Assembly: GCA_963748095.1 (NCBI GenBank)
Contig: CAVVIO010000009.1
Span: 62,001 to 126,000, forward strand
Source: CAVVIO01 sp963748095
GTDB taxonomy: Bacteria; Bacteroidota; Bacteroidia; Bacteroidales; UBA10428
Length of the DNA stretch: 64,000 nt
Reading direction: 5' to 3'
A program made the position numbers and the translations under genes. The notes below the pieces were generated by a model. The model did not search any database. It was not told where the DNA came from and saw nothing but the letters and a program-made list of their open reading frames with translations. Below are positions 52,739 to 63,672 of the stretch, in pieces. How positions within the stretch are numbered: the stretch's first letter is position 1; every line of letters starts with the position of its first letter.

Positions 52739-53713
52739 TTATGCTAACAAAGCTGACAGATCGAGTAATTCCTGGCTTACGGTTTTGTGCATTTTTACCG
52801 TTTTATTCAAAGGTATACTCACCAGTTTATCATTGGCAAGTCCTACCATAATGCTTTTCTGGTCATCGAGTAATGCTTCTACAGCGGCAGCTCCAAGCCT
52901 GCTTGCATTTACCCGGTCGAGAGCAGAGGGAGAACCTCCACGTTGAATGTGCCCCAGAATGGTAGTGCGTACATCGTATTGAGGAAATTCTTCCTGAAAT
53001 TTTGCAGCTACATCAATGGCACTGCCTTCATCTTCACCTTCGGCAACAAGAATGATGCTGGACTTATGTTCATTTCCACGAACACATAAATATTCTTTCA
53101 ACCTGTTAAATTCGCCCTTGACTTCGGGGATCAGGATTCCTTCGGCGCCACTTGCAATACCACTGTAAAGCGCCACAAAACCCGCTTCTTTTCCCATTAC
53201 TTCCACAAAGAAAATACGGTCATGCGAGCTGGCGGTATCCCTGATCTTATCGACAGCAGAAACTACCGTATTTAAAGCAGTATCATAGCCAATGGTGTAA
53301 TCGGTTCCGTATAAATCGTTATCGATTGTACCCGGAATTCCTATAAAAGGAATCTCATATTCTCTTGACATGATGCTTGCCCCTGTAAAAGAGCCGTCGC
53401 CTCCTATTACCACTACCGCTTCTATCCCAAATCTTTTTAGTTGTTCGTAAGCTTTCTTTCTTCCTTCTGCCTCTTTGAATTCTAAACAACGTGCGGTTTT
53501 AAGTATGGTCCCTCCATGCTGAATAATGCCGCTAACCGAATTGGAATCGAGTTGATGGATATCTCCATCTATCATTCCCTGGTAACCGCGCATGATCCCG
53601 TATACTTCCAGTCCGTTTTTTATAGCTGCTCTTGTAACTGCACGAATAGCTGCATTCATTCCCGGGGCATCTCCGCCGGAAGTTAAAACACCTATTCTTT
53701 TTATCGTGTCCAT
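52739..53713 (-). CDS. pfkA: ATP-dependent 6-phosphofructokinase
   Basis: A 324-residue PFK of glycolysis. The nucleotide loop is VVIGGDGSFTGA (GGDGS favours ATP), and the substrate region TIDNDLYGTDYTIGYDTAL holds the catalytic Asp; HIQRGGSPSALDR is the effector/fructose-phosphate site. It is the last gene of the porQ-cmk-ispH-pfkA block, 87 nt after ispH. Confidence 0.95.
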   Translation of the reverse strand: MDTIKRIGVLTSGGDAPGMNAAIRAVTRAAIKNGLEVYGIMRGYQGMIDGDIHQLDSNSVSGIIQHGGTILKTARCLEFKEAEGRKKAYEQLKRFGIEAVVVIGGDGSFTGASIMSREYEIPFIGIPGTIDNDLYGTDYTIGYDTALNTVVSAVDKIRDTASSHDRIFFVEVMGKEAGFVALYSGIASGAEGILIPEVKGEFNRLKEYLCVRGNEHKSSIILVAEGEDEGSAIDVAAKFQEEFPQYDVRTTILGHIQRGGSPSALDRVNASRLGAAAVEALLDDQKSIMVGLANDKLVSIPLNKTVKMHKTVSQELLDLSALLA

Positions 53714-53800
53714 ATGTGTGTGTGTTTTATAATATCAGCAAAGGTTGTATTTATTCCTTAAAAAAGGAAATACTCATTTGATATGAACATTAATTTTTTG

Positions 53801-54676
53801 TTAATTTTTGAATAACCGGATATGGTCAGCTACCTTTACCATCAACCATTGCGGCGTAGATGTGGCCCCACAGATACCCACATTTTCAGCCTTTGTGAAC
53901 CACTCCTGGCGTAACTCATCCGTATCAGAAACAAAATAGGAACGGGGATTTATTTGCAGACATTCTTCGAACAGGAAACGACCATTGGAACTTTTTTTCC
54001 CGCTTACAAAAATGATCACATCGTGATTTTTACTGAATTCCATTAACTTCGGGGCCCTGTTGGCTACCTGACCGCAAATAGAACGGGTGCATTTCAACAA
54101 CTCCGAACTACCTCCTGCTGCTTCTATTCTTTTCCTTATCTCCTTTTCTATCTGAGAATATGTTTCTTTACTCTTGGTAGTCTGGGAGTAAAGGTGAATG
54201 GGCCGGGTATAATCCAATTGACCGAGGTCTTCCATTCCTTCGATGATGATAGCGGAACCATCCGTTTGTCCGGCTAATCCTTCAATTTCAGCATGTCCCT
54301 TTTTACCGTAAATAACCACCTGTCCGTTGGAAGGTTTTATTTCATTATAACTGAATTCTATCCGGTCCTGCAGTTTGAGAACAACCGGGCAGGTACCGTC
54401 GACGAGCTCGATATTATTCAGGTCAGCGATCCGGTAAGTTTCGGGTGGTTCACCGTGTGCCCTTATCAGTACCTTACAATTGTGAAGTGTTTTAAAAGCT
54501 TTTTTATCGATAATGACCAGTCCCTTTTCTTTCAGACGTTCCACCTCTTTTTCGTTGTGAACAATATCACCCAGGCAATACAGGTTTTTTTCCGATTCCA
54601 GTATTTTCTCGGCCAACCTTATTGCATTAACAACGCCAAAACAAAGACCTGAATTTTTGTCAATCTCTACATTCAT
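53801..54676 (-). CDS. ispH: 4-hydroxy-3-methylbut-2-enyl diphosphate reductase
   Basis: A 291-residue iron-sulphur enzyme that makes IPP and DMAPP in the last step of the MEP pathway. The three cluster cysteines are C12 in GLCFGVVNAI, one in DGTCPVVLKLQ and one near CTRSICGQVANRAP; conserved H in RAHGEPPET and IFVSGKKSSNG also agree. It sits 23 nt after cmk, one direction. Confidence 0.95.
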   Translation of the reverse strand: MNVEIDKNSGLCFGVVNAIRLAEKILESEKNLYCLGDIVHNEKEVERLKEKGLVIIDKKAFKTLHNCKVLIRAHGEPPETYRIADLNNIELVDGTCPVVLKLQDRIEFSYNEIKPSNGQVVIYGKKGHAEIEGLAGQTDGSAIIIEGMEDLGQLDYTRPIHLYSQTTKSKETYSQIEKEIRKRIEAAGGSSELLKCTRSICGQVANRAPKLMEFSKNHDVIIFVSGKKSSNGRFLFEECLQINPRSYFVSDTDELRQEWFTKAENVGICGATSTPQWLMVKVADHIRLFKN

Positions 54677-54699
54677 CCTGTTTTATCGTATCAAAGAAA

Positions 54700-55392
54700 C
54701 TACAACTCATCAATTTTTCCGGCTACCCAATCCATCTGTTGTCCGGGAGTCATGTGGCTGTTGTCCAGCACAAAGGCATCCTCGGCCTTTTTCAGTGGAC
54801 TGATGTTACGATTAACATCCAGCACATCCCGTTCCCGGATATTTTGTAAAATTTCATTAAAATCCACTTCCAACCCTTTTGCTTTTAATTCGTCGAACCT
54901 GCGTTTTGCCCTTATTTGTTCATCGGCAGTCATAAAAATTTTCAGTTCGGCCCCGGGAAAAACCACCGTACCAATATCGCGTCCGTCCATAACAATTCCC
55001 TTCTTCTCGCCGATTTTTTGCTGGAGGGCTACCATTTTTTCACGTACTTCAGGAATGCGGCTGATAATGCTCACCACTTCAGATACTTTTACACTGCGTA
55101 TTTCTTCTTCTACATTTTTTCCGTTAAGATGCGTTTCGTATTTCGAAGTAGAAGAATTAAAGTTAAAGGAAATGTCTATTTTATTAAGGTCACTTTTCAG
55201 TCTTGTCATATCCACTTCATCATTGTGAATAATTCCATTCCTGAGACAATAAAGTGTAACTGCCCGGTACATGGCTCCGCTGTCGATATAAATATAACCC
55301 AGTTCGCCGGCTATCATCCTTGCAAAGGTACTTTTGCCACAAGAGGAATACCCGTCAATGGCAATAATCATTTTTTCCCGGGGGTGTTTCAT
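54700..55392 (-). CDS. cmk: Cytidylate kinase
   Basis: A 230-residue (d)CMP kinase. The P-loop is IDGYSSCGKSTFA, the CMP-binding segments are IDSGAMYRAVTLYC and DGRDIGTVVFPGAE, and the lid region includes RAKRRFDELKAKG. It is followed by ispH after 23 nt and preceded by porQ, a conserved Bacteroidota order. Confidence 0.95.
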   Translation of the reverse strand: MKHPREKMIIAIDGYSSCGKSTFARMIAGELGYIYIDSGAMYRAVTLYCLRNGIIHNDEVDMTRLKSDLNKIDISFNFNSSTSKYETHLNGKNVEEEIRSVKVSEVVSIISRIPEVREKMVALQQKIGEKKGIVMDGRDIGTVVFPGAELKIFMTADEQIRAKRRFDELKAKGLEVDFNEILQNIRERDVLDVNRNISPLKKAEDAFVLDNSHMTPGQQMDWVAGKIDEL

Positions 55393-55643
55393 GCATTTAA
55401 ATTAATCATACATTTTTTATACAGTTTCCTAATTATGAAAACATGCACCAGTCAGCGTCAGTCCTCCTGAAACCTGCCCTTAAAAGTCAGGCGTTTGCCT
55501 GTAAGATTGATATTGCTGCAATGGTGGCACAAAAGTACAAATTGTTAAAGAATGAATAGGTAATCAGTAAGGAAGTATTTAGTAGAATGCTGAATTTATT
55601 TTGATCAGATAATATTCAGATCTGTTAATTTAATGAAGTTGAA

Positions 55644-56705
55644 TCAGAATTTTTTATTGAATTCCGAAAGGTTGGCGCTTAGTGTAATATGATTCGATGC
55701 ACCTGCAAGGTGATACGTTGCGCGACCATAACTGATATTGATCTTAGATATCCGTATACCAAAACCCCAGGAAAAACCTACCATTGCCGCCCGTGTATCG
55801 ATTTTCATTTCCTGTCTGCGTTTATAATTATATCCTACCCGTACCATAAAGTTTTTTGATGGGATGAATTCTACTCCCACGATCATGTGCCGCATGAATT
55901 TATCAAAGAATTTATCCAGATTACCTTTCTGCACAGTTTCCCCTGTGAGTGGATCCACCTGATTTTGCAGGTCGGATTCCGTTTTATAGGTAAGATCCCA
56001 TTTCTCCAGGTGGGTAGCAATCAGAGAAAACCGGAACGGGGCATGTTGCAGTTTTTGAGACATTCCCATTTGTATTTCGAAAGGTAGTTTTTCGTGTTCA
56101 CCACCATCATAATAAGTGGTGATCATTGTTCCAAGATTCCTAACTACCAGGGAAGCCGCAAAAAGCTTGTCGGGATTACTATAGGTAATGCCCGCATCTA
56201 AGGCAAGGCCAAAAGAATGATAACTTTCGTAAGAGACAAAAAGGGGTTTCAGGTTTACACCCACTATAAAAACACTATCTTTTAAGGAGCGCGAATACAT
56301 GAGGTTAAATGCATATTCAGCAGCACTGAACTTACCATTTATCTGTCCGGTTTCATCCGCTTTAATGAATTCCCCGTAATTTACATACTGAATTCCGGCA
56401 GCAAAATTTCCCACCTTCCGGTAACTCCTTGCATATGCGGCATATCCATAATTAATCCCGGCGAAATAATCCACATAATTTATTGCCAGGTTATTATGCA
56501 TGGTAGAATCGAGAAGTGAAGGATTGTTAAATACAAGGTTCAGATCGCCATCGCTGATAGAAAGCACTGTTCCTCCCAAAGCAGCGGCACGTGCCGAAGT
56601 AGTGAGGTTAAGAAAATCGTATGTGTTATTACCGCCCGATTGCGAATAGCCTTTTACCAAAGGAACGACGATCAGAAAAATAAACACAAAAGGTTTTCTT
56701 ATCAT
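55644..56705 (-). CDS. porQ: Type IX secretion system protein PorQ
   Basis: A 353-residue outer-membrane protein with a signal peptide (VVPLVKGYSQ) and a beta-barrel of the PorQ/PorV-related type: YDFLNLTTSARAAALGGT, AINYVDYFAGINYGYAAYAR and a strand-rich C-terminus (SYGRATYHLAGASNHIT). Next to cmk, ispH and pfkA it agrees with the known porQ neighbourhood. PorQ is needed for export of type IX cargo such as the glycosidase at 44536-46479. Confidence 0.85.
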   Translation of the reverse strand: MIRKPFVFIFLIVVPLVKGYSQSGGNNTYDFLNLTTSARAAALGGTVLSISDGDLNLVFNNPSLLDSTMHNNLAINYVDYFAGINYGYAAYARSYRKVGNFAAGIQYVNYGEFIKADETGQINGKFSAAEYAFNLMYSRSLKDSVFIVGVNLKPLFVSYESYHSFGLALDAGITYSNPDKLFAASLVVRNLGTMITTYYDGGEHEKLPFEIQMGMSQKLQHAPFRFSLIATHLEKWDLTYKTESDLQNQVDPLTGETVQKGNLDKFFDKFMRHMIVGVEFIPSKNFMVRVGYNYKRRQEMKIDTRAAMVGFSWGFGIRISKINISYGRATYHLAGASNHITLSANLSEFNKKF

Positions 56706-56744
56706 GAAAAGAGTCTAATTTTAGTTAATTCTTTTATCAGCAGT

Positions 56745-56752
56745 CAAAGATA
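56745..56752 (-). promoter_or_regulatory. -7 promoter box for the porQ operon
   Basis: TATCTTTG on the minus strand, an exact TAnnTTTG match 40 nt upstream of the porQ start. Confidence 0.45.
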
Positions 56753-56963
56753 ATGGTTTCAGACAATATTCTAATATTCCCCTTAAAAATCAAAACAGGG
56801 ATGCTGTAACCTGATGTGAAATAAACGGGGTTTTTACTGAAATAGTATTTTGGAAAATATTCCTGCAAATTTTAACGAATACAGAATTTGCTGAGTTTAT
56901 TACTTTTCATTTTTGAAAGGAAATTCTAAACAAAATTAATTAAATTGGCAGCCCTTAAATTTT

Positions 56964-57875
56964 TTGTTAAAAATTGAATTGTTGAAGAAAACATCCTCCG
57001 ATAAAGAGAAATTATTATTTGTGCTAAATCCTGTCTCAGGAAAAAAGGATAAGCGCAGGCTGACCCGTATCATACATGATAAAGCCGGTATTGAAAACTA
57101 TGATTACGAGCTGGTTGCCACAGAAGGGGTCGGTCACGCCACGCAGCTCGTAAAAGAGAAGTTAGAAGAAGAAATCCACAAAGTAATAGCAGTAGGTGGT
57201 GACGGAACCGTAAATGAAGTTGCATCGGCAATTAAAGATAGCCAAAAATTTATGGGGATAATTCCGGCAGGATCAGGGAACGGCCTTGCCCGGCACCTGA
57301 AAATTCCAATGAGGATATCCAAAGCCATGAAATTGCTGGTGAACGGAAAAACTCTGGCTATAGATTATGGCATCGTTAATGAAAAACCCTTTTTCTGCAC
57401 CTTCGGAATCGGATTTGACGCACAGATCGGTTGGAAATTCGCAAAAAATGAGACCCGGGGATTTAGAGCTTATGTAGTTGCAGTTATAAAGGAATTTTTT
57501 TCATACAAACCAAAAAAGTACACCATTGAGATTGATGGGAAAAAAATAGTAACCAGGGCTTTTCTCATTACAATTGCCAATTCAGGGCAATACGGCAACA
57601 ATGCCTACATTTCACCCGAAGCCCGGATTGACGACGGACTGCTGGATGTGTGCATTCTGAAACCCTTCCCGAAGATAGCCGCATTTTCGATGGCTTACCG
57701 CTTATTTACACACACCATGCATAAAAGCAAATATCTTACTATTATCCGCGGTAAGTATATCACCATGGCATGTAAAAAGAAAATGAAAGTTCACTACGAC
57801 GGAGAACCACTTAAATTGAGCAAAAAACTGGAAATAAGTATTATTCCTAAAGGGCTTAACGTTATCACCCCATAA
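56964..57875 (+). CDS. Diacylglycerol kinase family lipid kinase
   Basis: A 303-residue DagK/YegS-type kinase that phosphorylates lipid alcohols such as diacylglycerol. The nucleotide site VGGDGTVNEVASAI and IPAGSGNGLARHL are clear, and LNPVSGKKDKRR starts the domain. The only start codons available are TTG (56964, 56979 or 56982); a stop lies at 56955-56957 and no ATG is near, so an unusual start is implied. It is divergent from porQ and alone. Confidence 0.85.
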   Translation: MLKIELLKKTSSDKEKLLFVLNPVSGKKDKRRLTRIIHDKAGIENYDYELVATEGVGHATQLVKEKLEEEIHKVIAVGGDGTVNEVASAIKDSQKFMGIIPAGSGNGLARHLKIPMRISKAMKLLVNGKTLAIDYGIVNEKPFFCTFGIGFDAQIGWKFAKNETRGFRAYVVAVIKEFFSYKPKKYTIEIDGKKIVTRAFLITIANSGQYGNNAYISPEARIDDGLLDVCILKPFPKIAAFSMAYRLFTHTMHKSKYLTIIRGKYITMACKKKMKVHYDGEPLKLSKKLEISIIPKGLNVITP

Positions 57876-58400
57876 TAGCCTAACATTTCCTTGTTTACCA
57901 TCAACCGTTAAAAATTAAATCCCCTCCTTTGATCATCTGTCTGATTACAATTTTACTCAAATAGTTTTTGTATTTCCCGCATACCTTTACTATATAAATC
58001 CCCCTGGTAATGTTGTAAATATAAATACTGTTCTGGATATTTAATATCAGTTGTACTATATACCATCCGATTGGTGGATGAATGTTTTAAAAAGGTGGTG
58101 TAATGTCCTTAATACGAATAATCAGCTTTATTGAAAAATAAAATATTCAGCCATGTTTTTAAAATTTAGGTCAATAATTTTATTATAATTGTTTGAAATA
58201 GTGATATTGATTTATTTCTATTCATCCATTTATAGATAAGGTATATCCTAAATTAATTACTTTATAATACAAATAAGAATCCATTAAATGTTTTTTATTA
58301 ATTTCGAAACTATAAAACTCATCGTAGGATTAACTTTTAGAAATCCCCGTTTAATTTTTAAATGGCTTAAAAAGCTTGACTATCAGAATATTCATGAAAA
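57876..58400. other. Gene-free AT-rich gap before the HTCS
   Basis: No reading frame can be supported in these 525 bases. A small stem CCATCC/GGATGG type hairpin near 58064-58080 is the only structure seen. The HTCS promoter must be here. Confidence 0.5.
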
Positions 58401-61400
58401 TTGTATTTAATTACATATATAAAAAAAGTGTGGGTAGTCTCATTAAATAAATTTCTAAAATACAATATCTCTAAAAGGTTATTAATGATAACCTTAATCA
58501 TATTTTTTATGATTAAAGTTATATCACAACCGGATAATATCCGGTTTCAGCATTATACTGCCGATCAGGGATTATCGCAGAATATGGTTGACTGTATGCT
58601 GAAGGACAGTAAAGGTTTCATGTGGTTTGGAACCTGGAACGGGCTGGATCGATTCGATGGTTATACATTCACTGTTTATAAGCAAGATGCCAATCATAAT
58701 AACAGCATTTCGAATAATTTCATCTATTCCATGTGTGAGGATCTTTACAAAAATATCTGGATTGGCACTGGTTCCGGACTGAATGTATACATTTACGATG
58801 AGGACAGATTTGTAACCTATAAACACCATCCCGGTAACGATACTTCCATTATTTCAGACCGGATAAATGCTGTAATGCGTGATAAAAACGGCGACATCTG
58901 GATCGGCACAGATAAAGGAGTGGACAAGATTAAGGTAGAAGATAGGACAGGCAAAATAAAACAAATAACACATGATCACGGTAAATTAAATTTTGGAAGT
59001 TATTCAGGGAGTAATGTATTATCGCTACTCGAAGACAAACAGGGTAATATCTGGGTTGGAACGGATAATGGTGTTTATTTTTACAACAGAACAAAAAAAA
59101 CAATTACACATTACGAAGACCAGCCGGGTAGTTTAAATGGATTATCTGAAAATACAGTACATACCATTTATCAGGATAAATATGGCACCATATGGATCGG
59201 TACCAGTTTTGGCCTAAGCAGGCTGGACATCAGATCGCATTATTTCCAAAATTATTATAATGATCCCTCCAATCCATCTTCACTGGTGCATAATGCGGTT
59301 ATGAGCATTACGGAAGATTTGAACGGTAAATTGATCATCGGGACATTGGGAGGACTTAGTATTTACAATTATTCAACCGATAATTTTACTAATTATAGTT
59401 ATCACCTGAATGATAATTACGGATTGAATAATGAATTCATTAATTGCCTGCTGGCTGATAAAGAAGGGAATGTATGGATAGGGACTGAGAGGGGAGGAAT
59501 TAATAAATACACCATCTATCAGAAACATTTTGAGTACTTTGTTTATAAACCTCTGGTAAAAAACAGCTTAAGCCATAATACAATCAATTCAATCTGGGAA
59601 GATAAAAATTATATATGGATCGGGACAGCCGGAGGAGGACTTAACAGGTACAACAAAGCAACCGGAAATTACAAGCATTACCGGTTCGATGCAAATAATC
59701 CGGATGCATTATCGAGTGATTTTATAACATCAATTGTTGATGACCGAAAGGGAAATCTGTGGATTGGCACATGGGGAGGAGGCTTACATAAGTTGACACC
59801 TGAAAATAAAGAAAAAGGTAAATTTATACATTACCGACGGAATAACAGCGATAATAAGAGCCTGGTAAATGATTTTGTATCATCTATATTATCTGACAAA
59901 TGGGGAAACCTGTGGATAGGAACATTGGGAGGACTTGATAAATTTGATCCTGCCACCGGGAAATTTGAACATGTAACCAGCAGATACAGGGATAAACCTA
60001 TTAATCAGGTAGGGTGTCTTAAATTCGACCAGAAAAATAATCTTTGGATAGGTACTGTGAACGGCCTGTTTGAAATACTTTCACAGACTGACGATAGAAT
60101 AAACATACACAACAGTCGGGTAAATTATTTTATAAATATTCCCGGAGACAACCAAAGTATCAGTGGTAATTATGTAATATCCATTAATTCTGATGATAAA
60201 GGTAATTTATGGTTCGGTACCTATGGAAAAGGTTTGGATAAACTGGTTTCGGTAGATGCCAAAAATGGCAATGGAAAATTTATAAGCTACAGCCAGTCCG
60301 ATGGACTATCTAATAATATTGTATATGGTATTCTGGAAGATAAAACTGGTAATCTCTGGCTAAGTACAGATAACGGATTAAGTAAGTTCAACCCTGATAG
60401 CAAACAATTCCGTAATTATTATGCGGAGGATGGTTTGTTGAGTAACCAGTTTTACTGGGCTGCTTCCTATAAGAGTAAATCAGGAAAACTTTATTTTGGA
60501 GGAATGAATGGATTAAATGCATTCTACCCCGACAGCATTATGGAAGATACTACCAGACCGGTCACGGTACTTACCAATTTCAAGATTTACAATCAGCAGG
60601 TAGAAGTAGGAAAAGAGTATCATGGAAGAGAATTATTAAAAACATCAATTCCTTATACCGATCATATAACCCTTTCCTATAAATCAAGAGAATTTTCGTT
60701 TGAATTCTCGGCGCTGGACTATGATCAGCCCCAACGAATTATGTACGCTTATAAGATGGACGGATTTGATAATAGATGGACGAATGTAGATGCAAGACGA
60801 AGGTTCGCCAATTATACTAACCTGAAAGGAGGAGATTATACCTTTATGGTCATGTCAACCAATGAAGATGGCATATCTGAGCAATATCCCTTAAAATTAA
60901 ATATTACCATCATACCACCATTCTGGAAAACAACAGGATTTCGGGTTTCATTAATTATTCTGATTTTAGGATTAATATTTTCATATAACCGGTACCGTGT
61001 ATATTCCCTGCGACAACAAAAGAAGAAACTGGAAAAACAGGTAAAGGAAAGGACTGCTAAGATAGAAGAGCAAAAAGAAGAATTACGGATTCAAGCCGAA
61101 AATTTAAAAGAATCGTACCTGCAGCTTGAAAAAAGACAGGAACTTATAGAAGGTCAGAAAAGGCAACTGGAAGTTCAGAATACTTCTATTCTTGAACAGC
61201 GTAACAAATTGATGGAACTTAATAAAAAAGTACAGCATATTAATCAACAGCAATTAAAATTCTTCACACAAATTTCTCACGAATTCCGGACACCACTTAC
61301 TCTTATATCCACTCCTATCGAACTTTTATTACAGGATTTAAAAGAAGGCAATATCCGTGACAAACTTAAACTGGTTTATAAAAATGCCCAAAGATTATTG

Positions 61401-62912
61401 CACCTCATCAACCAATTAATGGAAATAAGAAAAGTGGAGACTGGTAACGTTGTATTAAAAACATCGAAAGGGAATATTGTTGAATTTGTTACTTCCATTG
61501 CTCAATTATTCAATACACTGGCAAATCAACGAAATATTAATTTCAGGGTCTCAGCCGAACCAGATATACCAGAAATATTTTTTGATGCCGATAAAATTGA
61601 AAATATCGTTTATAATCTATTATCCAATGCATTCAAGTATACAAAAGATAATAAACATATTATTCTGGAATTAAAAATAAACTCAGGTCATCCTGATACC
61701 GGAGATATAATTCAAATAATAGACAAATCACATTATAAACATGAATACCATAATATCAATAAGTTCGTTGAAATAAGTATAACTGACTCAGGCCCAGGAA
61801 TAGAACATGATCATATTAAAGATATTTTTCGCCGGTTTTATCGTATTCATTCACAGTCGAATTATTCTGTAAAAGGTACTGGTATTGGTTTATATTTGGT
61901 AAAAAAACTGATTAAAGCCCACAAAGGATTATTATATGTAAAAAGTGTACCGAATTTTGGTTCTATTTTCGGCGTGTTATTACCGATATCTGCAACATAT
62001 CTGACCGCTGAAGAAATTGTATCTGAAAATACAAATTTACAGAATCAACAAAACATTGTACATCTAAAAGTACTTGACGAACAGCCCAAACATAGTTCAC
62101 ATATTAATAATCACCATAAAACGGGTGTTCAAATACCCGATAATATTGAAAAACCTTTATTATTATTAGTTGATGATGATGATGAGTTGCGTGCTGTCAC
62201 AATTGATTACCTGTCCCATTCATTTAGGATTATAGAAGCAGAAAACGGAAAAAAAGGAGTTGAGAAAGCTAACATGTTCCAGCCCGATCTGATTATTTCC
62301 GATATCATGATGCCGGAAATGGATGGATATGAGTTGTGTAATTATTTAAAATCAAAAGTAGAAACCTCACATATTCCTATTATTCTCTTAACTGCAAAAT
62401 CTGAAGTAGATGATTTTATTGAAGGCTTGGAATCAGGGGCCGACGATTATATTCCTAAGCCATTCAACATAAAGATACTGGAAGCCAAAAGCAAAAGTCT
62501 GATTGAAAACAGAAAAAGATTGAGAAAGTTATTTGAGCAAAGTCTTGTTCCGGTTCCTAAAGAAATTACCACAACAACGGCTGATGAACAATTCTTACTT
62601 CGTGCAATAAAGATTGTTGAAGATAATTTAAATAATCCGGAATTTACAGTTCAACAACTGGCTGCAGAAATGTTTATTAGTCGTAGTTTACTACATAAGA
62701 AACTAACTGCAATAGTAGATCTTTCAGCCAATGATTTTATTACATCGATGCGATTAAAAAAATCCGTCCTTCTTTTAATGCAAGGCACTTTAAATATTTC
62801 CGAAGTTGCATTTGATGTAGGTTTTAATGATCCAAAATATTTTAGTCGCTGCTTTAGGAAAAATTTTGGAGTTTCTCCTACTGAATTTATTCAAACAAGG
62901 CAAGAAAGTTAA
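58401..62912 (+). CDS. Hybrid two-component system (HTCS) sensor kinase and AraC regulator
   Basis: A 1503-residue one-protein signal system. After an N-terminal membrane/signal segment (MITLIIFFMIKVISQ) come about 730 residues of two-component propeller repeats with recurrent NIWIGT and WIGTNGG-type motifs, a Y_Y_Y domain, one membrane helix (about 842-863), a coiled coil, HisKA with His near 960 (ISHEFRTPLTLIS), HATPase (DSGPGIEHDHI, KGTGIGLYLV), a receiver with D near 1300 (DIMMPEMDG) and an AraC helix-turn-helix (1400-1500). The start is uncertain: TTG at 58401 opens the frame; the ATG at 58485 (residue 29) is more typical. It probably senses a glycan and controls the following locus. Confidence 0.92.
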   Translation: MYLITYIKKVWVVSLNKFLKYNISKRLLMITLIIFFMIKVISQPDNIRFQHYTADQGLSQNMVDCMLKDSKGFMWFGTWNGLDRFDGYTFTVYKQDANHNNSISNNFIYSMCEDLYKNIWIGTGSGLNVYIYDEDRFVTYKHHPGNDTSIISDRINAVMRDKNGDIWIGTDKGVDKIKVEDRTGKIKQITHDHGKLNFGSYSGSNVLSLLEDKQGNIWVGTDNGVYFYNRTKKTITHYEDQPGSLNGLSENTVHTIYQDKYGTIWIGTSFGLSRLDIRSHYFQNYYNDPSNPSSLVHNAVMSITEDLNGKLIIGTLGGLSIYNYSTDNFTNYSYHLNDNYGLNNEFINCLLADKEGNVWIGTERGGINKYTIYQKHFEYFVYKPLVKNSLSHNTINSIWEDKNYIWIGTAGGGLNRYNKATGNYKHYRFDANNPDALSSDFITSIVDDRKGNLWIGTWGGGLHKLTPENKEKGKFIHYRRNNSDNKSLVNDFVSSILSDKWGNLWIGTLGGLDKFDPATGKFEHVTSRYRDKPINQVGCLKFDQKNNLWIGTVNGLFEILSQTDDRINIHNSRVNYFINIPGDNQSISGNYVISINSDDKGNLWFGTYGKGLDKLVSVDAKNGNGKFISYSQSDGLSNNIVYGILEDKTGNLWLSTDNGLSKFNPDSKQFRNYYAEDGLLSNQFYWAASYKSKSGKLYFGGMNGLNAFYPDSIMEDTTRPVTVLTNFKIYNQQVEVGKEYHGRELLKTSIPYTDHITLSYKSREFSFEFSALDYDQPQRIMYAYKMDGFDNRWTNVDARRRFANYTNLKGGDYTFMVMSTNEDGISEQYPLKLNITIIPPFWKTTGFRVSLIILILGLIFSYNRYRVYSLRQQKKKLEKQVKERTAKIEEQKEELRIQAENLKESYLQLEKRQELIEGQKRQLEVQNTSILEQRNKLMELNKKVQHINQQQLKFFTQISHEFRTPLTLISTPIELLLQDLKEGNIRDKLKLVYKNAQRLLHLINQLMEIRKVETGNVVLKTSKGNIVEFVTSIAQLFNTLANQRNINFRVSAEPDIPEIFFDADKIENIVYNLLSNAFKYTKDNKHIILELKINSGHPDTGDIIQIIDKSHYKHEYHNINKFVEISITDSGPGIEHDHIKDIFRRFYRIHSQSNYSVKGTGIGLYLVKKLIKAHKGLLYVKSVPNFGSIFGVLLPISATYLTAEEIVSENTNLQNQQNIVHLKVLDEQPKHSSHINNHHKTGVQIPDNIEKPLLLLVDDDDELRAVTIDYLSHSFRIIEAENGKKGVEKANMFQPDLIISDIMMPEMDGYELCNYLKSKVETSHIPIILLTAKSEVDDFIEGLESGADDYIPKPFNIKILEAKSKSLIENRKRLRKLFEQSLVPVPKEITTTTADEQFLLRAIKIVEDNLNNPEFTVQQLAAEMFISRSLLHKKLTAIVDLSANDFITSMRLKKSVLLLMQGTLNISEVAFDVGFNDPKYFSRCFRKNFGVSPTEFIQTRQES

Positions 62913-63120
62913 CAAATCAATTTAATTATTTCTTTTTAAGGAACCTGAGGCCTGTCCCTGAATGATTATATTTTGCACAAATAATTTCTGTTAATTACAC
63001 AAAAATCCACCCTTTATACAGAATAGTCTACCCTTACCTTTTACACCTTCAATATTTTTGTAATACACTGGTTATGGTGCCATTTTCTATAACTACAACC
63101 TAATTCTCAACACAATAACT

Positions 63121-63465
63121 ATGAGAAAGAAAAAGCTAGTCAGTTTTTTAACCTTCAGTTTATTATTTCAGGTTCTTCCAACAATTATCCGGGCGCAGGA
63201 AATAACTGTTAAAGTTATTGACGCAGGAAACAATGCTTCTTTACCAGATGTAAATGCGATAATAAAAAGAGAATCCACTAAAGGAATTATAACTGACATT
63301 AATGGAATGTATTCGATCTCAGTTGATGATCTGTCAGCCGTTCTCGCTTTTTCATTTATTGTTTATGATAACCAGGAGATACCGGTTAATGGACGGAATC
63401 AAATTGATGCTAATCATAAAATAACGGAAATGATCGAAATAAACTATATTAATAAGACTTATTGA
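63121..63465 (+). CDS. Truncated SusC-like remnant (carboxypeptidase-regulatory domain only)
   Basis: A 114-residue exported protein with a signal peptide (ends PTIIRAQE) and one carboxypeptidase-like regulatory domain (ITVKVIDAGNNASLPDVNAI, GIITDINGMYSISV, AVLAFSFIVYDNQEIPVNGR). This is the N-terminal domain of SusC receptors, but the plug and barrel are missing: after ANHKITEMIEINYI a stop comes at 63463. It is most likely a decayed susC, though an independent small protein is possible. Confidence 0.6.
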   Translation: MRKKKLVSFLTFSLLFQVLPTIIRAQEITVKVIDAGNNASLPDVNAIIKRESTKGIITDINGMYSISVDDLSAVLAFSFIVYDNQEIPVNGRNQIDANHKITEMIEINYINKTY

Positions 63466-63672
63466 AGACATTAGTATTAAAATGTACAATTATCCTAAAC
63501 CAATGCTCATAAACTTAATCCGTACTCAAAATAGGATTGAACTAAAATCAGATCTCAGATAAAGTATAATAGTTAAACATGTATCATATTAACGAACATA
63601 AGAAACCAAAATATTTTAATCGAAATAAAATCTGTCTTTTTTGCTTTATAAGTCTGTTATGTCTGGTTAATT

